From Staphylotrichum longicolle (Eukaryota; Ascomycota; Sordariomycetes; Sordariales; Chaetomiaceae), in NCBI GenBank assembly GCA_019096155.1, contig JAHCVI010000001.1:13107243-13171242 (forward strand): a DNA stretch of 64,000 nucleotides, written 5' to 3'. Below, in pieces: positions 47,101 to 58,770 of this stretch. How positions within the stretch are numbered: the stretch's first letter is position 1; every line of letters starts with the position of its first letter. The position numbers and the translations under genes were made by a program. Under the pieces are notes generated by a model. It was not told where the DNA came from. It saw nothing but the letters and a program-made list of their open reading frames with translations, and searched no databases.

Positions 47101-50100
47101 TGCATTCCAGGGATGCTCGAAGGCCCGACATCCAGGATCTGCTCGCCAAAGAGTTGACGGAAAGTCGAGTGCCGTTGATAGTCCAGTGGCAACTTGGACA
47201 GCGGGTATCCGTTCACGAAGAGATTGCCCGTCAAGAGATTGAAACTGACCGACAACCCGCCGTTGCGCTCGAGGATGTGGTTTCGACTTTCAAGACCCGG
47301 CAGCGTCCATTCGGCGGAGGGGGGCGAGTAGGCAGCCCAGAACTGCCTGATGGCCGTATCCAACCCGCCGTTGCCCTTATGGACGATTTCTTTTGTGGCA
47401 ATGTGGCGTGCCTGGTACATCACGAGGTGCCAGCGGCGAACGAGCTGAAGGGAGACGGGGTCCGCGGGTCTTCCAGATGCAGGGAGGTGATTTCGAGCTA
47501 ATAGCGCGCTCTCCACGAAGAGCGCAAGGGCTTGGGGGTTGCTCAAAACCGAGGCCAAGTGTCCCTCTCCCACGTTAAACGTGACGGCGCTGATCAACGC
47601 GGCCATGAGCAGCCGCTGAGCCCATTCTTGTCGCTCGAGATCTATGTTGCTGTGGTTCAGCTTGCCCAAGAGCACCCTTGCCCACTCGATCGATGTCGTT
47701 CGAACCTGTGCCAGATACCCCAGGAGTGCGTTGGAGACTTCAGGCGAGGGAGACAATGTAAGAAGCCTCGTAGCTAGACATGACAGGAGGCAGAGGGCAA
47801 TGTCGTTTTGCCAACTCTCTTTGACACGTTCAAGAGCGTCGTGAAGAGCCCGGAGCATGTTGTTGATGAACGATTCATTTTGCGTGTCAACATGCGCCTC
47901 CCTCCAGATGGTGCCAGCTTCTTTGAGGGAGCGGTTGCCAGGTCCAGCCTCGAGGCATGCCTGTATGACGAGCGCAAAGGTTGGCTTCTTGTTAAAGTCA
48001 AGAGACGGCATCACGAGCTGGCTGAGGATGTTTGCCCACTGCAAGGTGAAACCGGCGCGGAGGTTGCCAAACGCCCTGAACTCCTCGAGCGTGGTGTCGA
48101 GCGGGCAGCGGTACTGGCTGGCAATGACATCGTTGGACGTGTGCTCGGCATGCCGGATCCAATCTTCCACGGCTGGAGTCCCCTTGACGAGCTCGGCGTA
48201 TGAGCAGTGGGGAGGGATGCCGACGTCACGAATTTCGTCGATGGCGAGAAGCCTCAAGTGCTCATCGTAGTACTCGTATCGCGCCGCGTGTGGGACACAA
48301 ACATCTGCCGTGGTGGCCTTCGAGATGTGCTTTGTCCCGTAGTGCGAAACCTCCATGGGCTTCACGGTCGAGGCGGGTCGAAGTCGGCTCCCGGACAGAG
48401 AAAAGCGCGGCAAACCGCAGTGATTACCCGCAAAATAAAGGTACTCCTCGCCTCCCAATCTGCGCCTCCCGTCCTTCTGGAAGACTACGGTGACTAGCTT
48501 CCACGTTGTGTCTCGCCAGATCTGAACGAGCTGAGGCATGCTGATCTCCACCACTACTGCATCGGCATGGTTAGGGTTTTCCGGTAAGGGACACTCAAAA
48601 ACGCTGATGTTGAGGGAGTCCATCTTTTGTTTCAGAGAACACCTCGCGCACCAACGCGAATGGACCGAACGACCCCATCGATGGTCCCAATATGTTTTGC
48701 AGTTTGCGGCGCTGTAAGATCGGGCCAGGCCGTCGTACTCGGCCCTCATCGTGTCGTACTCTTGCAACTTCTCCGCTTCCATTGTCCGCCCCCAGCTCTC
48801 GATCTCGTCACGCAGACGCTGGTGTTTCGCTGAGGTTTTGAAGAATCGAACCGCAAACGAGTCCTCACGCCCAAACCCCTCGAAAGCGGATGAATAGGGC
48901 TTGGGGGCTCTATTCTGGCGGCCCGAGAGATACGCCTCAAGATGCCTAAGACGTGCCATCTCTTCCTTTCCTTCCAGCAACAGGGGGCAGAAAGCATCCA
49001 AGGGAAATCCTGGGTCGTAGTCAAGCAGCAACGGAATGGCGTCGCCCGCAACCGCGTCCATGGCCACCCAGAGCTCCATAATCACGAGATACATGACAGA
49101 TAGTCCTTCGGGGATGCCATCGTATGCTGCGCGGGCCCGTTCGAAATACGCATCGATCAGATCTCGGAGAGTGCCTACGGCGGACACGGCATAGTTTGGG
49201 TCGGCGTTAAGGGTACAGAATCCCAGCTGGCGACGCGTCCAGCCCCACAGCTCAGATGCAACCCAGGCCTCGAAATCCACCAGCTGGGCTGGGTCCATGA
49301 TGACATCCTCGGGCACGTCGCTGCTCAAGGCGGGCCGTCCGGAACTTCGAAGCGAGGTAAAGTGGGTGGTATCCCCTGGCCCCATGGGATCACTGTCAAT
49401 GGTGGATCGGGACTTGATCCAGGACAGGTGCGCTCGGAGAGTCGGTATCTTGAGCTCGGAGTCCTGGTGGAAAGAGAGAGCTTGGATCTCGTTGAGGGGA
49501 AGAACCTTGGCGTCCTCGTTCTGCGCCCTCTCCCATCGCTCTTGCAGGATAGTATCCGAGGAAACGACCGTTTCCTTGACTTCATCCAGCCAGTGCGCCT
49601 CCTCCGTGGGACTCAGTTTGGTAATGCGGCGGGCCAACTTGGCTTGCATGGAAAACAACTTGTCGCTGGGGATCGGAGGGTCCGTTGCTGCTGCCGCAAT
49701 CTTCAGGATGCGAGCGTGGTGGTACGCCATCAATGGTTTGTACCATGACTCCTCTCCAGCCAGGCCGGCCCTTCTGTCTAGCACGACACGAAGCGCGACG
49801 CGCAGAAGCAGCCAGGCAGGCAACCGGTGAAACGGCAGAAAAGCGTTGTCCCAGGAAACGTGCTCCCGGCTGCGCTTGGTAATTCGCTCAGGCTCTACGC
49901 CTTGTCCCAGCCCACTGAGCATATCGATCAACAGTCCGATAGCGAGGATCGGCGACACAGTGTCGCGCTCCTCTGGCTGTTCTGTGCCCCCTTTGGACAC
50001 CTTGGGTCGAGCCGTAGGGGCGACGTCGGCCTCGAGCTTTTGGATGAAGTCGACCAACACGACCAAGAAATCCTCATCCTGGATCTTGTCAAGGGCCACC

Positions 50101-50654
50101 AGGGCAGCTCGGTCTGGAAATTCTCGGAGGAGAGCGCCCTCGCAGGTCATAACATTGTGGTTTGGGGCCAGGAGCTCAAATGCCTCGAAAAGAATGCCGT
50201 CTTGCTGTGCCGTGAGGAGCAAGCCCGCGTTCTGGGCTGGGAGATGGAATAGTGCGACATCTGGCAATGCACATTGTGGTGAGTGGAAGTTCAAAGGCAG
50301 AGCCACGTAGATCCTCAGGGATGGGCCATAGGTTCTTTACATACCGCCGTGCTTTAAATTAGTGATGGTGTCGTACAAAGCCTGTCTCTTGTTGGCCGCA
50401 TCGAGGTCTGGGTGAGGGTATGTCTTGAGGAACTGTTTGAGCATCTCGAGAGCGGGCTGCACCGAGGTACGAGAGGTCGGTTCCAGCGTCCGAAACCTAG
50501 AGACGGACTCGCACAGGGTCTGGACTGTGGCAAACAAGTCTTCCGGATCCGTGTCATCCTCCTGCGGAAGGCGAGGAGGGAGGAAGACATGATTGATCAT
50601 GAAATCGAGAGACTTGGCGTTCTCTTTGTTTCGCGCATGTTCGGTGTAAGCCAT
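41145..50654 (-). CDS. Giant DUF6606/DUF3638/DUF3645-type protein with in-frame TAG
   Basis: Two exons, 50654-50345 and 50260-41145, 3142 codons. The first exon reads MAYTEHARN...INHVFLPPRLPQEDD, the usual start of this fungal family; an ATG at 50714 is also possible. The N-terminal DUF6606-like part covers about residues 1-280. A P-loop QLNMGEGKSSVIVPL lies near 2105 (DUF3638), DESDE near 2240, a DUF3645-like part follows, and HTRGTDLKLP and ACMRMRKLGEGQW lie near 2710-2740. This order (Walker A, acidic motif, late Arg motif) resembles an SF2/SecA-like ATPase; the family is sometimes labelled ubiquitinyl hydrolase, without evidence here. At 42224-42222 codon 2783 is TAG, between AISET and DEAARSIPLWATQGK. 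The same frame then stays open for 358 conserved codons, to MSLDQRYRPRP and beyond. Trp (TGG) is expected, so this is a G-to-A nonsense change or a base error. Confidence 0.88.
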
Positions 50655-51482
50655 CTTAGATGATTTTAGATGACAGCACTGGCAGGCCAACAGCAGGCAA
50701 CCGAACGAATGCAACGTAACAGAAAGATAAATGAACAGATAAACAAGCGTGGGCGACTATGAGAGCTTGAGTTAACGGGAACTCTCCTGCAACTGAGATC
50801 AAGGGGAGATCAGTGAAAGGAGAAGTGTAAGAAAGGAAAAGTTCACAAGTGACATGCAAACGGAAATCTCTGAAGTGTGCCCTGCCAACTCCCTCGCTTG
50901 AGTGATTGGGCATTTCTGCAACCTGTTGGAAGTTGCATGCTGCAGGTCGCCGTGCCACAGACCCTTCGCTTCTTGCTGGGTGGTGTCTTGTTGGTGTCTT
51001 TTTGGTGACTTGTTGGCCGGCGAAGCGCCTAATGCGGGAGGCCGTCACTGCTGCCTGGTCCACCATGAAAGGTTGGGCGTTCTGGGTTCTCAGCCTTGCG
51101 TGCCGTCGCTCATCCGGCCGTCTGGTCCGGCAGGGCTCGTGGGCCTCACTTCTGTCCCGCCTTCGGTCCTGGGTTGGAGGAGACTCCCGGGCTTTGACCG
51201 GTTTCCTGGCCCCATAAGGCCCGCTCTTCCCAATTGCCCCATAGGCCGCGTGAGCCCGCCGGGCCACCCACTCTGCACAAAGACACATCATCACTGAACC
51301 TCGTTGAATGTTTCTGCCCAACAAGGGGGTTGCGAGTGAACAATCATTTTGAAGCCTCGCACAAGCGGGTTGTTTACCAACTACGGTCGTTGTGCCACGA
51401 CTTCTGCACCTTTGCCCTCACATCCCCAGTCTTGACCGACATTTGCGCATATTCGAAACCCAGAGACTACTGCACGCCCAAC
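50655..51482. promoter_or_regulatory. Divergent upstream region of the DUF3638 and transaldolase-like genes
   Basis: Between two divergent starts. No clear TATA box. Overlapping frames of about 130-220 aa on both strands look non-coding. Confidence 0.4.
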
Positions 51483-52803
51483 ATGGCAAGCCTTCTTGAT
51501 CAGCTGCGGACGCTGAGCTCCGTCGATTGTGACACTCTAGATTCAGAGGGTAAGCCACAACAGGAATCTTATCAAGTTGCACTTCTGATCCCCAACTTGA
51601 ATAGTGGCTGCCAAATATGGGTCTTTTGTTGATTGCACATCCAACCAGGTCGGTACTTGCACATTGCAACTGGCTAGAAGATCACATTTAGACTGACCAA
51701 TGATGGGTTTATTAGGCCATCGCCCTTGCTGAGCTGAGCAAGATAGACGGCGATGGGAAGCCCCTACACCGGCAGTTGATGCTCGAGTCGCTACAGGTAG
51801 CCCACTGGCAGTTTGGCAAGCAGACAGACGCGACGCTGGAGGAATTGGCCGTCGAACTAATGGTTCGTATCTGCTTGGTGGTCTCTGAATAGCTGCTAAA
51901 GTCGTAAGCAGATGGTGAACCTTTCTCTAAGACTCGCTCCCCACACAATGGGCTTCTTGCATGTGCAAACCAACCCCAAGCTCGCCTACTCCACCCAAAA
52001 AACCATCAAGAATGCCGAAAGTGAGCTGAAGGGAATAGTCAACCTGCTCATCCAGTGTGTTCTAACAACCCCCAAGGAATAGTGTCCCACTTCAAGCAAC
52101 TTGCCCCGGACTTCGACACCAGCCGAGTCTGCATCAAGATCCCCTCCACCTGGGAAGGCCTGCAAGCCTGCCGCGAGCTCAACAAAAAGGGCCTCACCAC
52201 CCTCGCCACAACCGTCTTTAGCCTCGAGCAAGCCGCGCTCGCAGCCGACGTCGGGTGCCGGTACATCGCGCCCTACGTCAACGAGCTGCGCGTGCACTTC
52301 GACGCTAGGCATGTCCCTACCCACCCTTCCGCAACCACCTCCACTGCCCACCGCACTAACTCTCCCGCCCGCAGCTACAACGACCCCGCGCCCGCCCTCA
52401 CCCTCTGCAGCGCAATCCAGCACCACCTCCTCGACGCCCGGCCGGACAACAAGACCCAAGTCCTCGGCACGTCGTTTACCTCTGTGGCCCAGGTCATGCA
52501 GCTGGCTGGAAACCCCCACATCACCGTGCCGCTGCTCTGCTTGCCGAGCTGGCGGGCACGCTCGCCACGGGGTGGTCTGGCGCTGAGGAGATTGGGAAGG
52601 CTGCTCTGGGGAGCGGCGCAGCAGGTGATGCGCTGGTGCACGGAAGATTGGGGCTGGCGTGCTGAGGGATGAGGGGACGTGGAGGATGGTTTACAAGGGC
52701 CGATGGGGGAGCGGCGGAGGGCAAGTTGGTGCAGGCGATCAATATTTTTGCGAATGTGCAGGAGAGCTTGGAGGGGATTGTTAAGGGGCTGGATGGGCGG
52801 TGA
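51483..52803 (+). pseudogene. Transaldolase-like gene with GC-AG intron and late indels
   Basis: Six exons: 51483-51549, 51605-51648, 51716-51862, 51912-52020, 52077-52308, 52375-52803. The family is transaldolase (pentose phosphate pathway, cytosol). It has SVDCDTLDSEV, FVDCTSNQ, and FLHVQTNP. The Schiff-base Lys lies in VCIKIPSTWEGLQACREL, followed by TLATTVFSLEQA, DVGCRYIAPYVNEL and LVQAINIFANVQESLEGIVKGL at the end. Intron 5 starts AG|GCATGT and ends GCAG with a CTAAC branch point, a GC-AG intron; no GT donor fits. The last exon changes frame near 52529 (one base lost after ACCGTG), near 52658 (one lost) and near 52698 (one gained), so as written the protein ends in unrelated residues. 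The catalytic core lies upstream of the breaks. Confidence 0.82.
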
Positions 52804-53389
52804 GGGGTGGGCGGGAAAGGGGCAGGAGTATCGGGAACACAGGTGGTTGAAGAGAGATGAAATTCTTGCCTTTTTGAGAGCTCAAGTTTCTTGGAGGCCT
52901 TTTCGTAAAACAACCTTGAATCATCCTGGCAGTTGAGGACGGCGGAATGCAATGAAATGTATCCTGGGATCTTGACCTGAAGCGCAAACACCTCTCATGT
53001 GCATTTCCCTTTCCGGACGCAACTGAGCCGAGAAAGCCACCCGTTGAGTCAACATGCACAGAATATGTTTGCATGCAGCACCTCCTTCTTTGTGTTGTGC
53101 CCGCAATGAGCTTGGACCTTAGCTAGGGGTTAACAAAGCAGAATCAATGCCGAGGTGGGCTGAAGGCACACGGCTCGGCCGGAATGTTTTGGAAGGGCAG
53201 ATGCAATTGATGTCTTTGTCCATTGACGCCAAATATGTCTGTCCCAGAGCTTTATCACGAAAGCTCTCCGATCCTTACTCCCCTTGCTCTTCCGCCGACC
53301 CTCAAGCAGCAGTCAATTCTCCGTCAACCTGTGGTTCCCTGGGGACATGACCAACAACACCAAACATCCACAACATCACCACCACCAAA
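52804..53389. other. Intergenic, no gene seen
   Basis: Downstream of the transaldolase-like gene and upstream of the zinc-finger gene. Nothing recognised. Confidence 0.4.
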
Positions 53390-56300
53390 ATGACCATCTG
53401 GTCCTTCAACAACCTCCTTCCCACCATACCAGAACAGCCATCCTCTTCTTCCCCGACCATCGGCACCCTCGACCCCTCAACCCGCAACAACCCCTCCATC
53501 CACCCTTCCTCCCCCTCTTTCACAGCCGCCCTCGCCCACTTCACCGCCCTGCTCCGCGACCCGACCCAGACTCCGCACTCCATCATCGCCGCGCACTTCA
53601 CGCCCCACGAGCAGGCCCTCCTCATTCCCTCTGAAAGCGGCAGCGGCAGCGGGAGTAACAGGGCGCTAGCCAAGATCCAAGCGCAGAATCGCTGGCTGTA
53701 TGGCGAGCTGTTGAAATCGGAGCGGTTTGCGGGGTGGGCCGGAAGGGCGGGGTTGGGGTTCAAGTTTACGCTGGTTTGGTTTGGGTTGCCTGTCGCGCCG
53801 ATGCGGGACAGCAGCGGAGATGGGGCAGAGGGTGGAGATGGGGATGATGGAGGAGGTGGAGGAGAGAGTTGCGGTTTTTGAACAGCTACGCAGGGGAGAG
53901 GATGTTTGGGAAGGATGTTGGGGTGAGGAGTAAGTGTCTTTTCTGTGTAAGTGGGGAGGGGATGGTCTGACAGACTGACTGGCAGAACCGGATCCGGTGA
54001 TGGAGAGTTACTACGACAGAGTGAAACGGCATCGTCGGCTCGAGCGCTCCGAGTCTGTGAGCCTTCGCGGGGGTGCCGCTGCTGAGGAGGGCGATGCCGG
54101 GCCTTCGTTGGACACCTGTGACGAGAAGGAGGGCAAGAATGCGACCACCGGGTTTGAGCAGCTCTCGCTCCGGGGAGGCGGTCCCTCAAGGATCGAGCGC
54201 CAATACACTCCGCTCGACGGCGTCCGCTTCGTCCCCAAGAGCAAAACCCACAAAGAATGGGCTCCGCTCTACGGCTACCAAGGAGTGGTCTGGTTCCAGT
54301 TGGACTCGTTGTACACCTTCGTCGACGCTGTCGACCGGCTGCTGTGTCTCGATAACCGCGCGGGCGTGACTTACAACCTGTACTTCATGGACAAAGACAG
54401 AGATTACACGACGCAAGCCGAGCAAGACGAGTTCCTCGGCGACACTAAGAACAACAGACTGACTGTCTCGGCAAAAGGACCGGGCGACTACAGCAATGAC
54501 GAAGTTGCTCGGAAGTGGGTTCTTGATCGGCTTGACGAACTGAACGATGACGAGGATCTACTTGACAGAGTCCTGTTCGTTGCCGGGCCGGGTGATGCCG
54601 TGCCGTGGATTTGGGAGCCTGAGCCAGCGCACCGCGTGGCCAAGATCATGCTCGACTGGGCCAACGCACCTGGGGTGGACCGACTGGATGTCGCCTTCCT
54701 CCGGATGCCCGAGGACCCCAGGGCTGTCCAGTCCATCAGCCACTACGGGTCATGGATGACTCACGTCTGCCGCATCCTCGCCGCTGGCCGCATCCCTTCG
54801 CGCCCTGGGTACCCGGCAATCCCTGACGGGTGGTTCAGCATCAAGGTTCGCGGCCAGAAACCGCAAGAGATCGGGGCATACGGCGGGCTCACCTTTCCGC
54901 CTCAGTTCTGGGATATGATTGCTGCGCACTGGGAGGAAACGGGTGAAGTCGGGCCAACCCTTGAGATCAGAACAGGTCCGGCACGCAAGCCGGCCAAGAG
55001 TGACCGGTGGCACTTCTTCCTGCCTGGCGTCAACCGTCCGTATGAGGAGCAGTACCTTCTGCACCAGAACGTGGACGATGTCAATGTTGTGCGGCAGAGG
55101 ATTATGACGTTGGTGCAAAACTCCATGTCCAGCCGCAGCTTTTCACAGTTGCAGTCGTTGGCCATCCACTTCCCTGGCACGGGGCTTCTTCTGGGCTCGC
55201 CTCCTGACCTTGTGATCGCGGTAACCGACGACGACGTTGACTCAGCGTTCCAGCCCGTTGTGGACCACCTGGCTCAATACAGGGACTGGCTGAAGGGAAA
55301 GACGGAGCTTCCTCCTCCCGTCAAGGACGGACTGGAGTTGTTTCCGCAGTTCTTGTCGTTTCGCCCTGTGTTTGAGGGCTACACCATCTGCGCTGCTGGC
55401 CAGACAACGAAGCCGCTTGCCTGGGATCCGGAGACCACGACTCTTTCACAGTTCCGGGAGCTTGTAGGACAAATATGGTCAGCTGGAGGGGACTCGCACT
55501 CACCGGAAGAGTCCTGGATCACCATCACCCAAGGTCAGCCGACCGACCGAAAGGGAAAGGGTAAGGAGTCTGGCTCTCAGGAGAGCAAGCTGAGCTTCAT
55601 TGTCAGCCCCAAGACATCAGACGCCAGATGGCAGGCAATCTGCAACATGATCGTGGAGCCTGATATGCTTGTCTCGCGAATTGAACAGGCCAGCCTACCT
55701 CGTAAGTGGAAGAAATTGTTGAGTAAACGTACCCGCTGACCTTGGCCAGGCTTCGGAGACTACCAGTCCGAACAGCCCTTTGGGTTCCGCAACATCTACC
55801 AGACACCCCCATCGTTGCTTTACCAAGGCCTGGAAGAAGACAATATCCCGACAACACGAAAGCACTTTGACTGGCAGCTATGGGAGCAGGATGTGACGCC
55901 GCAGCTGAAGCCAGTGCAGCCGTGGCGGAAACAGCCAAAGTCGCTGTCTACAACCCAGGCGCTGGAGAACTCCCGCCCGAAACTGCCATCAGCCACCCAA
56001 ACGCCCTCAGCAACCGGAACCCCTGGCGGCGATCGGAAACGGGTTGAGCCAAGCGCCAAAAATCTGGGCTCACAGAGCGTATCCAAGAGCCCGGCGAACA
56101 CCCCTCCGAAGCCCCAGCTTACCAAAGGCGTGAAGAATGACCAAGGGCTTCGGGAGTACAGCTTTGCCCACCCGCTCGAGGTGCGGACGCACATGTCGGT
56201 GCCGATCAATGCACCGCCAATCGACGCACTGCTAAACCTCGGGGATGACAGCGTGCCCAGGGTATCGCTGGGTGTTCTCACTCCCACCGAGGTCCGGCGT

Positions 56301-57703
56301 CTGCAGCGGAGCTACCATGACATGCGCAATCTGGTCCTGTCCCGAATCGAGCGGTGTCCATACGCCGGCTGCGACGCGGTGTTCCCAGCCAACCAGCCAG
56401 CGGCGATGCAGCAGCATCTTTACGACAAGCACACGGCGGAGAAATGCAACTTTTGCGATGAGCCACTGTTCGAGCACTGGGGGGGTGACGGCCGATATCA
56501 GCACTGGCTGACGAAACACGCCAGCGTCTTGAGGTCCCTCGTGCCCCGAGAGACAGATGAGCATGTCACGATTCAGAGCACGAAGCACACCGATGCCGCT
56601 CGCGAAAGGCACTGGAACTTCTGCCCGCGCTGTGGGCGTGACCACAAAGCGCTCCCCGCCCCTGCGGATCGGACTCACCATGACAATGTGTGCTACCCCG
56701 GGGTGCAGGACCACGAGGACGATTGGTACGCGTGCATCGCCTGCGGCGAGCACCGCTTCGCTGGTGACAAATGGGAGAAACACGCCCTTGGTGCCTGCGA
56801 AACGGGCAGTTTTTGCAAGCTGTGTGGCCTATCCTTGAGCAACTTCTCCAGAGAATACCGCTGTCGGCATCACGCTCTGTGCAGAGCCCACGGGCGGGAC
56901 AATGCAAAGTTCTGCCCGTGGTGCGGCATCGAGCTGGACGAGCACATCTTCGACCGGATGAAGCACATCGAAAACTGCAAACGGAAGCCGACCCCTGACG
57001 CCGTGGGGCCCATCGACACGGTCAACCAGACCTACTACCTCCCGGCTCCCGGCGAGGTCACACCAGCAGACAACACCGCCGACACCGAACCGGGCCGCTC
57101 TCGCAAGCGCCGCAAGACGAACAAGACAGCGGACGCACCCGACACTGCCCAAAACGACAACAAGTCAGCCGCCTAGCTCCTCCACTGACCCAACTCACCT
57201 TACTAACCCCTCCCAGATCCCCAACCAAACCCCGCCTCCGAGAAGTCAGGAGGACTGCCCGTCGTAGATCTCTCATCGAACACACCTCCCCCGCCACCAA
57301 ACATTCCGACGAAGCCTGGACCCCGCCGCCCGACCCATCACCGTCACCGTCGCTATCACCCTCACCCGAGCCGCCCATCACACCGCCGACCCCCGCGAAA
57401 CGAGCCCGAGGCCGCAAGGCAAACCCGACCCAGATCCCTACACCGTCGCCGGCGGTAGCATCAGTCCCGGCGCGCGCCACCCGCGCAGCGGCGAAGCGGA
57501 AGCGTCTCGACGAAGGAGAGGAGGAGCAGCAGCAGCAGCAGCAGCAGCAAGGGAAGGGGGAGGTCGACGACGATCAGGGAAGAGGAAGGCAAGCGAAAAA
57601 GAAGAAGCAGGCAGCGCTTAAGAGCATGGCAAAGACCAAGGCAGTGTCGGGTGCGGAAGAGCGCGTGGAGGTTGTCGGATGTTGCGGCGCGGTGGGATAT
57701 TGA
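53390..57703 (+). CDS. Large fungal protein with six zinc fingers, polyQ and basic tail
   Basis: Four exons, 53390-53922, 53986-55701, 55750-57164 and 57217-57703, about 1380 codons. Function unknown. An N-terminal domain (IQAQNRWLYGELLKSERFAG) is followed by a central globular part with YGYQGVVWFQLDSLY and WHFFLPGVNRPYEEQ. A Cys/His array in exon 3 follows: C-x4-C...H-x4-H (CPYAGC...HLYDKH), then C-x2-C...H-x4-H (CNFC...HWLTKH). Four C-x2-C...H...C units come next (CPRC, CIAC, CKLC, CPWC). The tail has Ser-Pro repeats, RARGRK, a Q8 run from (CAG)n at about 57526-57549, and Lys/Arg clusters, suggesting a nuclear nucleic-acid-associated protein. Exon 1 shifts frame by one base near 53800 (VAPM to GTAAEMGQ), so it may instead contain an unrecognised splice or error. 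A shorter model starting at ATG 54000 is possible. Confidence 0.68.
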
Positions 57704-58770
57704 TGAGGTGGGTTGGGGTTTCAAGGTCGAGGTCGGGGGTTTCGGAGGCCAGTCGGGTCGGGTGGGCCAGAGGGGGAGACAGGTTCCTCTCACTTCCCTT
57801 CCTGTTTGTTCGCGTCAGAGGCTTGGGATGTGGTGTGTTTTTGTGTTCTTTTGTGTGATGGGATTTTGGCCCACTTGGATAAATTGCGGTTGGTGACGAC
57901 GGGATAAATTGATGGGAAACTTGAAATAGGATGCTTGTTCGTGATTGTGGCCTTGTCTTTCGTCATTTCGCCGCAATTGCGTGCTCGACTCTAAATCAAC
58001 GTCAACATCAGAAAACTTTCTCTTGCCGCCGTGCTGCCGTTGCCGGGTGTGGAGCAGACCGGCGGCGACGACGGAGTCGGAAAACGGGACTCGGCGGGCA
58101 TCGGTGGCTCACCGCGTCGGCGAAAGACTTCAATCACAGGCGTTTTCAGGGCGAATGCGAATGGAAGTCAGCTGGCCAATGGGCAAGGATCCCAGCGTAT
58201 GGGGAACCGTTCCGGGCTACAGCAGGCCCAGACCCCTGACGTAAAGAGATCCACCCCGATTGCCGTGGCGGCAATCATCGGGCGACCAAGCCCGGATCCC
58301 AGCTCGAGCTCCTTCCTGGTCGGTTCAAGGTTGTCCTCGTGGCTGCCGATTGTCGACGCCATGACTCCTTTTTTGTTACGAGAGAGCCCGCTCGGCGGTG
58401 AGAAGTTGTACGGTCACAAGATCTACTTTTGGGATTCTTCGACATTCAACAAAGCCACTGCCAACCCCGAACCATCCCAGAGCACCGGCCAAACAACCCT
58501 GGCTTCAGCTCGTGTCTCACTGTCTCACTGTGTCGCTGTGCAACACCAACAGCACCCCCGTCCTTGGATTGCCCGTCGCCCACTCCATCCCGACACCCCC
58601 GTCTCGTTCAATCGCAGGCGGCTGACTGAGACCCGACCGGCGAGCCCCATTGCTGCTCCCCAGAAGGCGTCTGGGAGGATAAACGCCGACAGAGTGGGTT
58701 TATCTCTGCGACGCTCCGTCTCTGCTCCCTTGCTCCCTTGCTCACCAATCTCCTTATCTCCAGCTCAGCA
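57704..58770. other. Intergenic, upstream of sulfite oxidase
   Basis: No gene supported. Frame 58031-58846 overlaps the sulfite oxidase start in another phase and looks non-coding. Confidence 0.4.
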
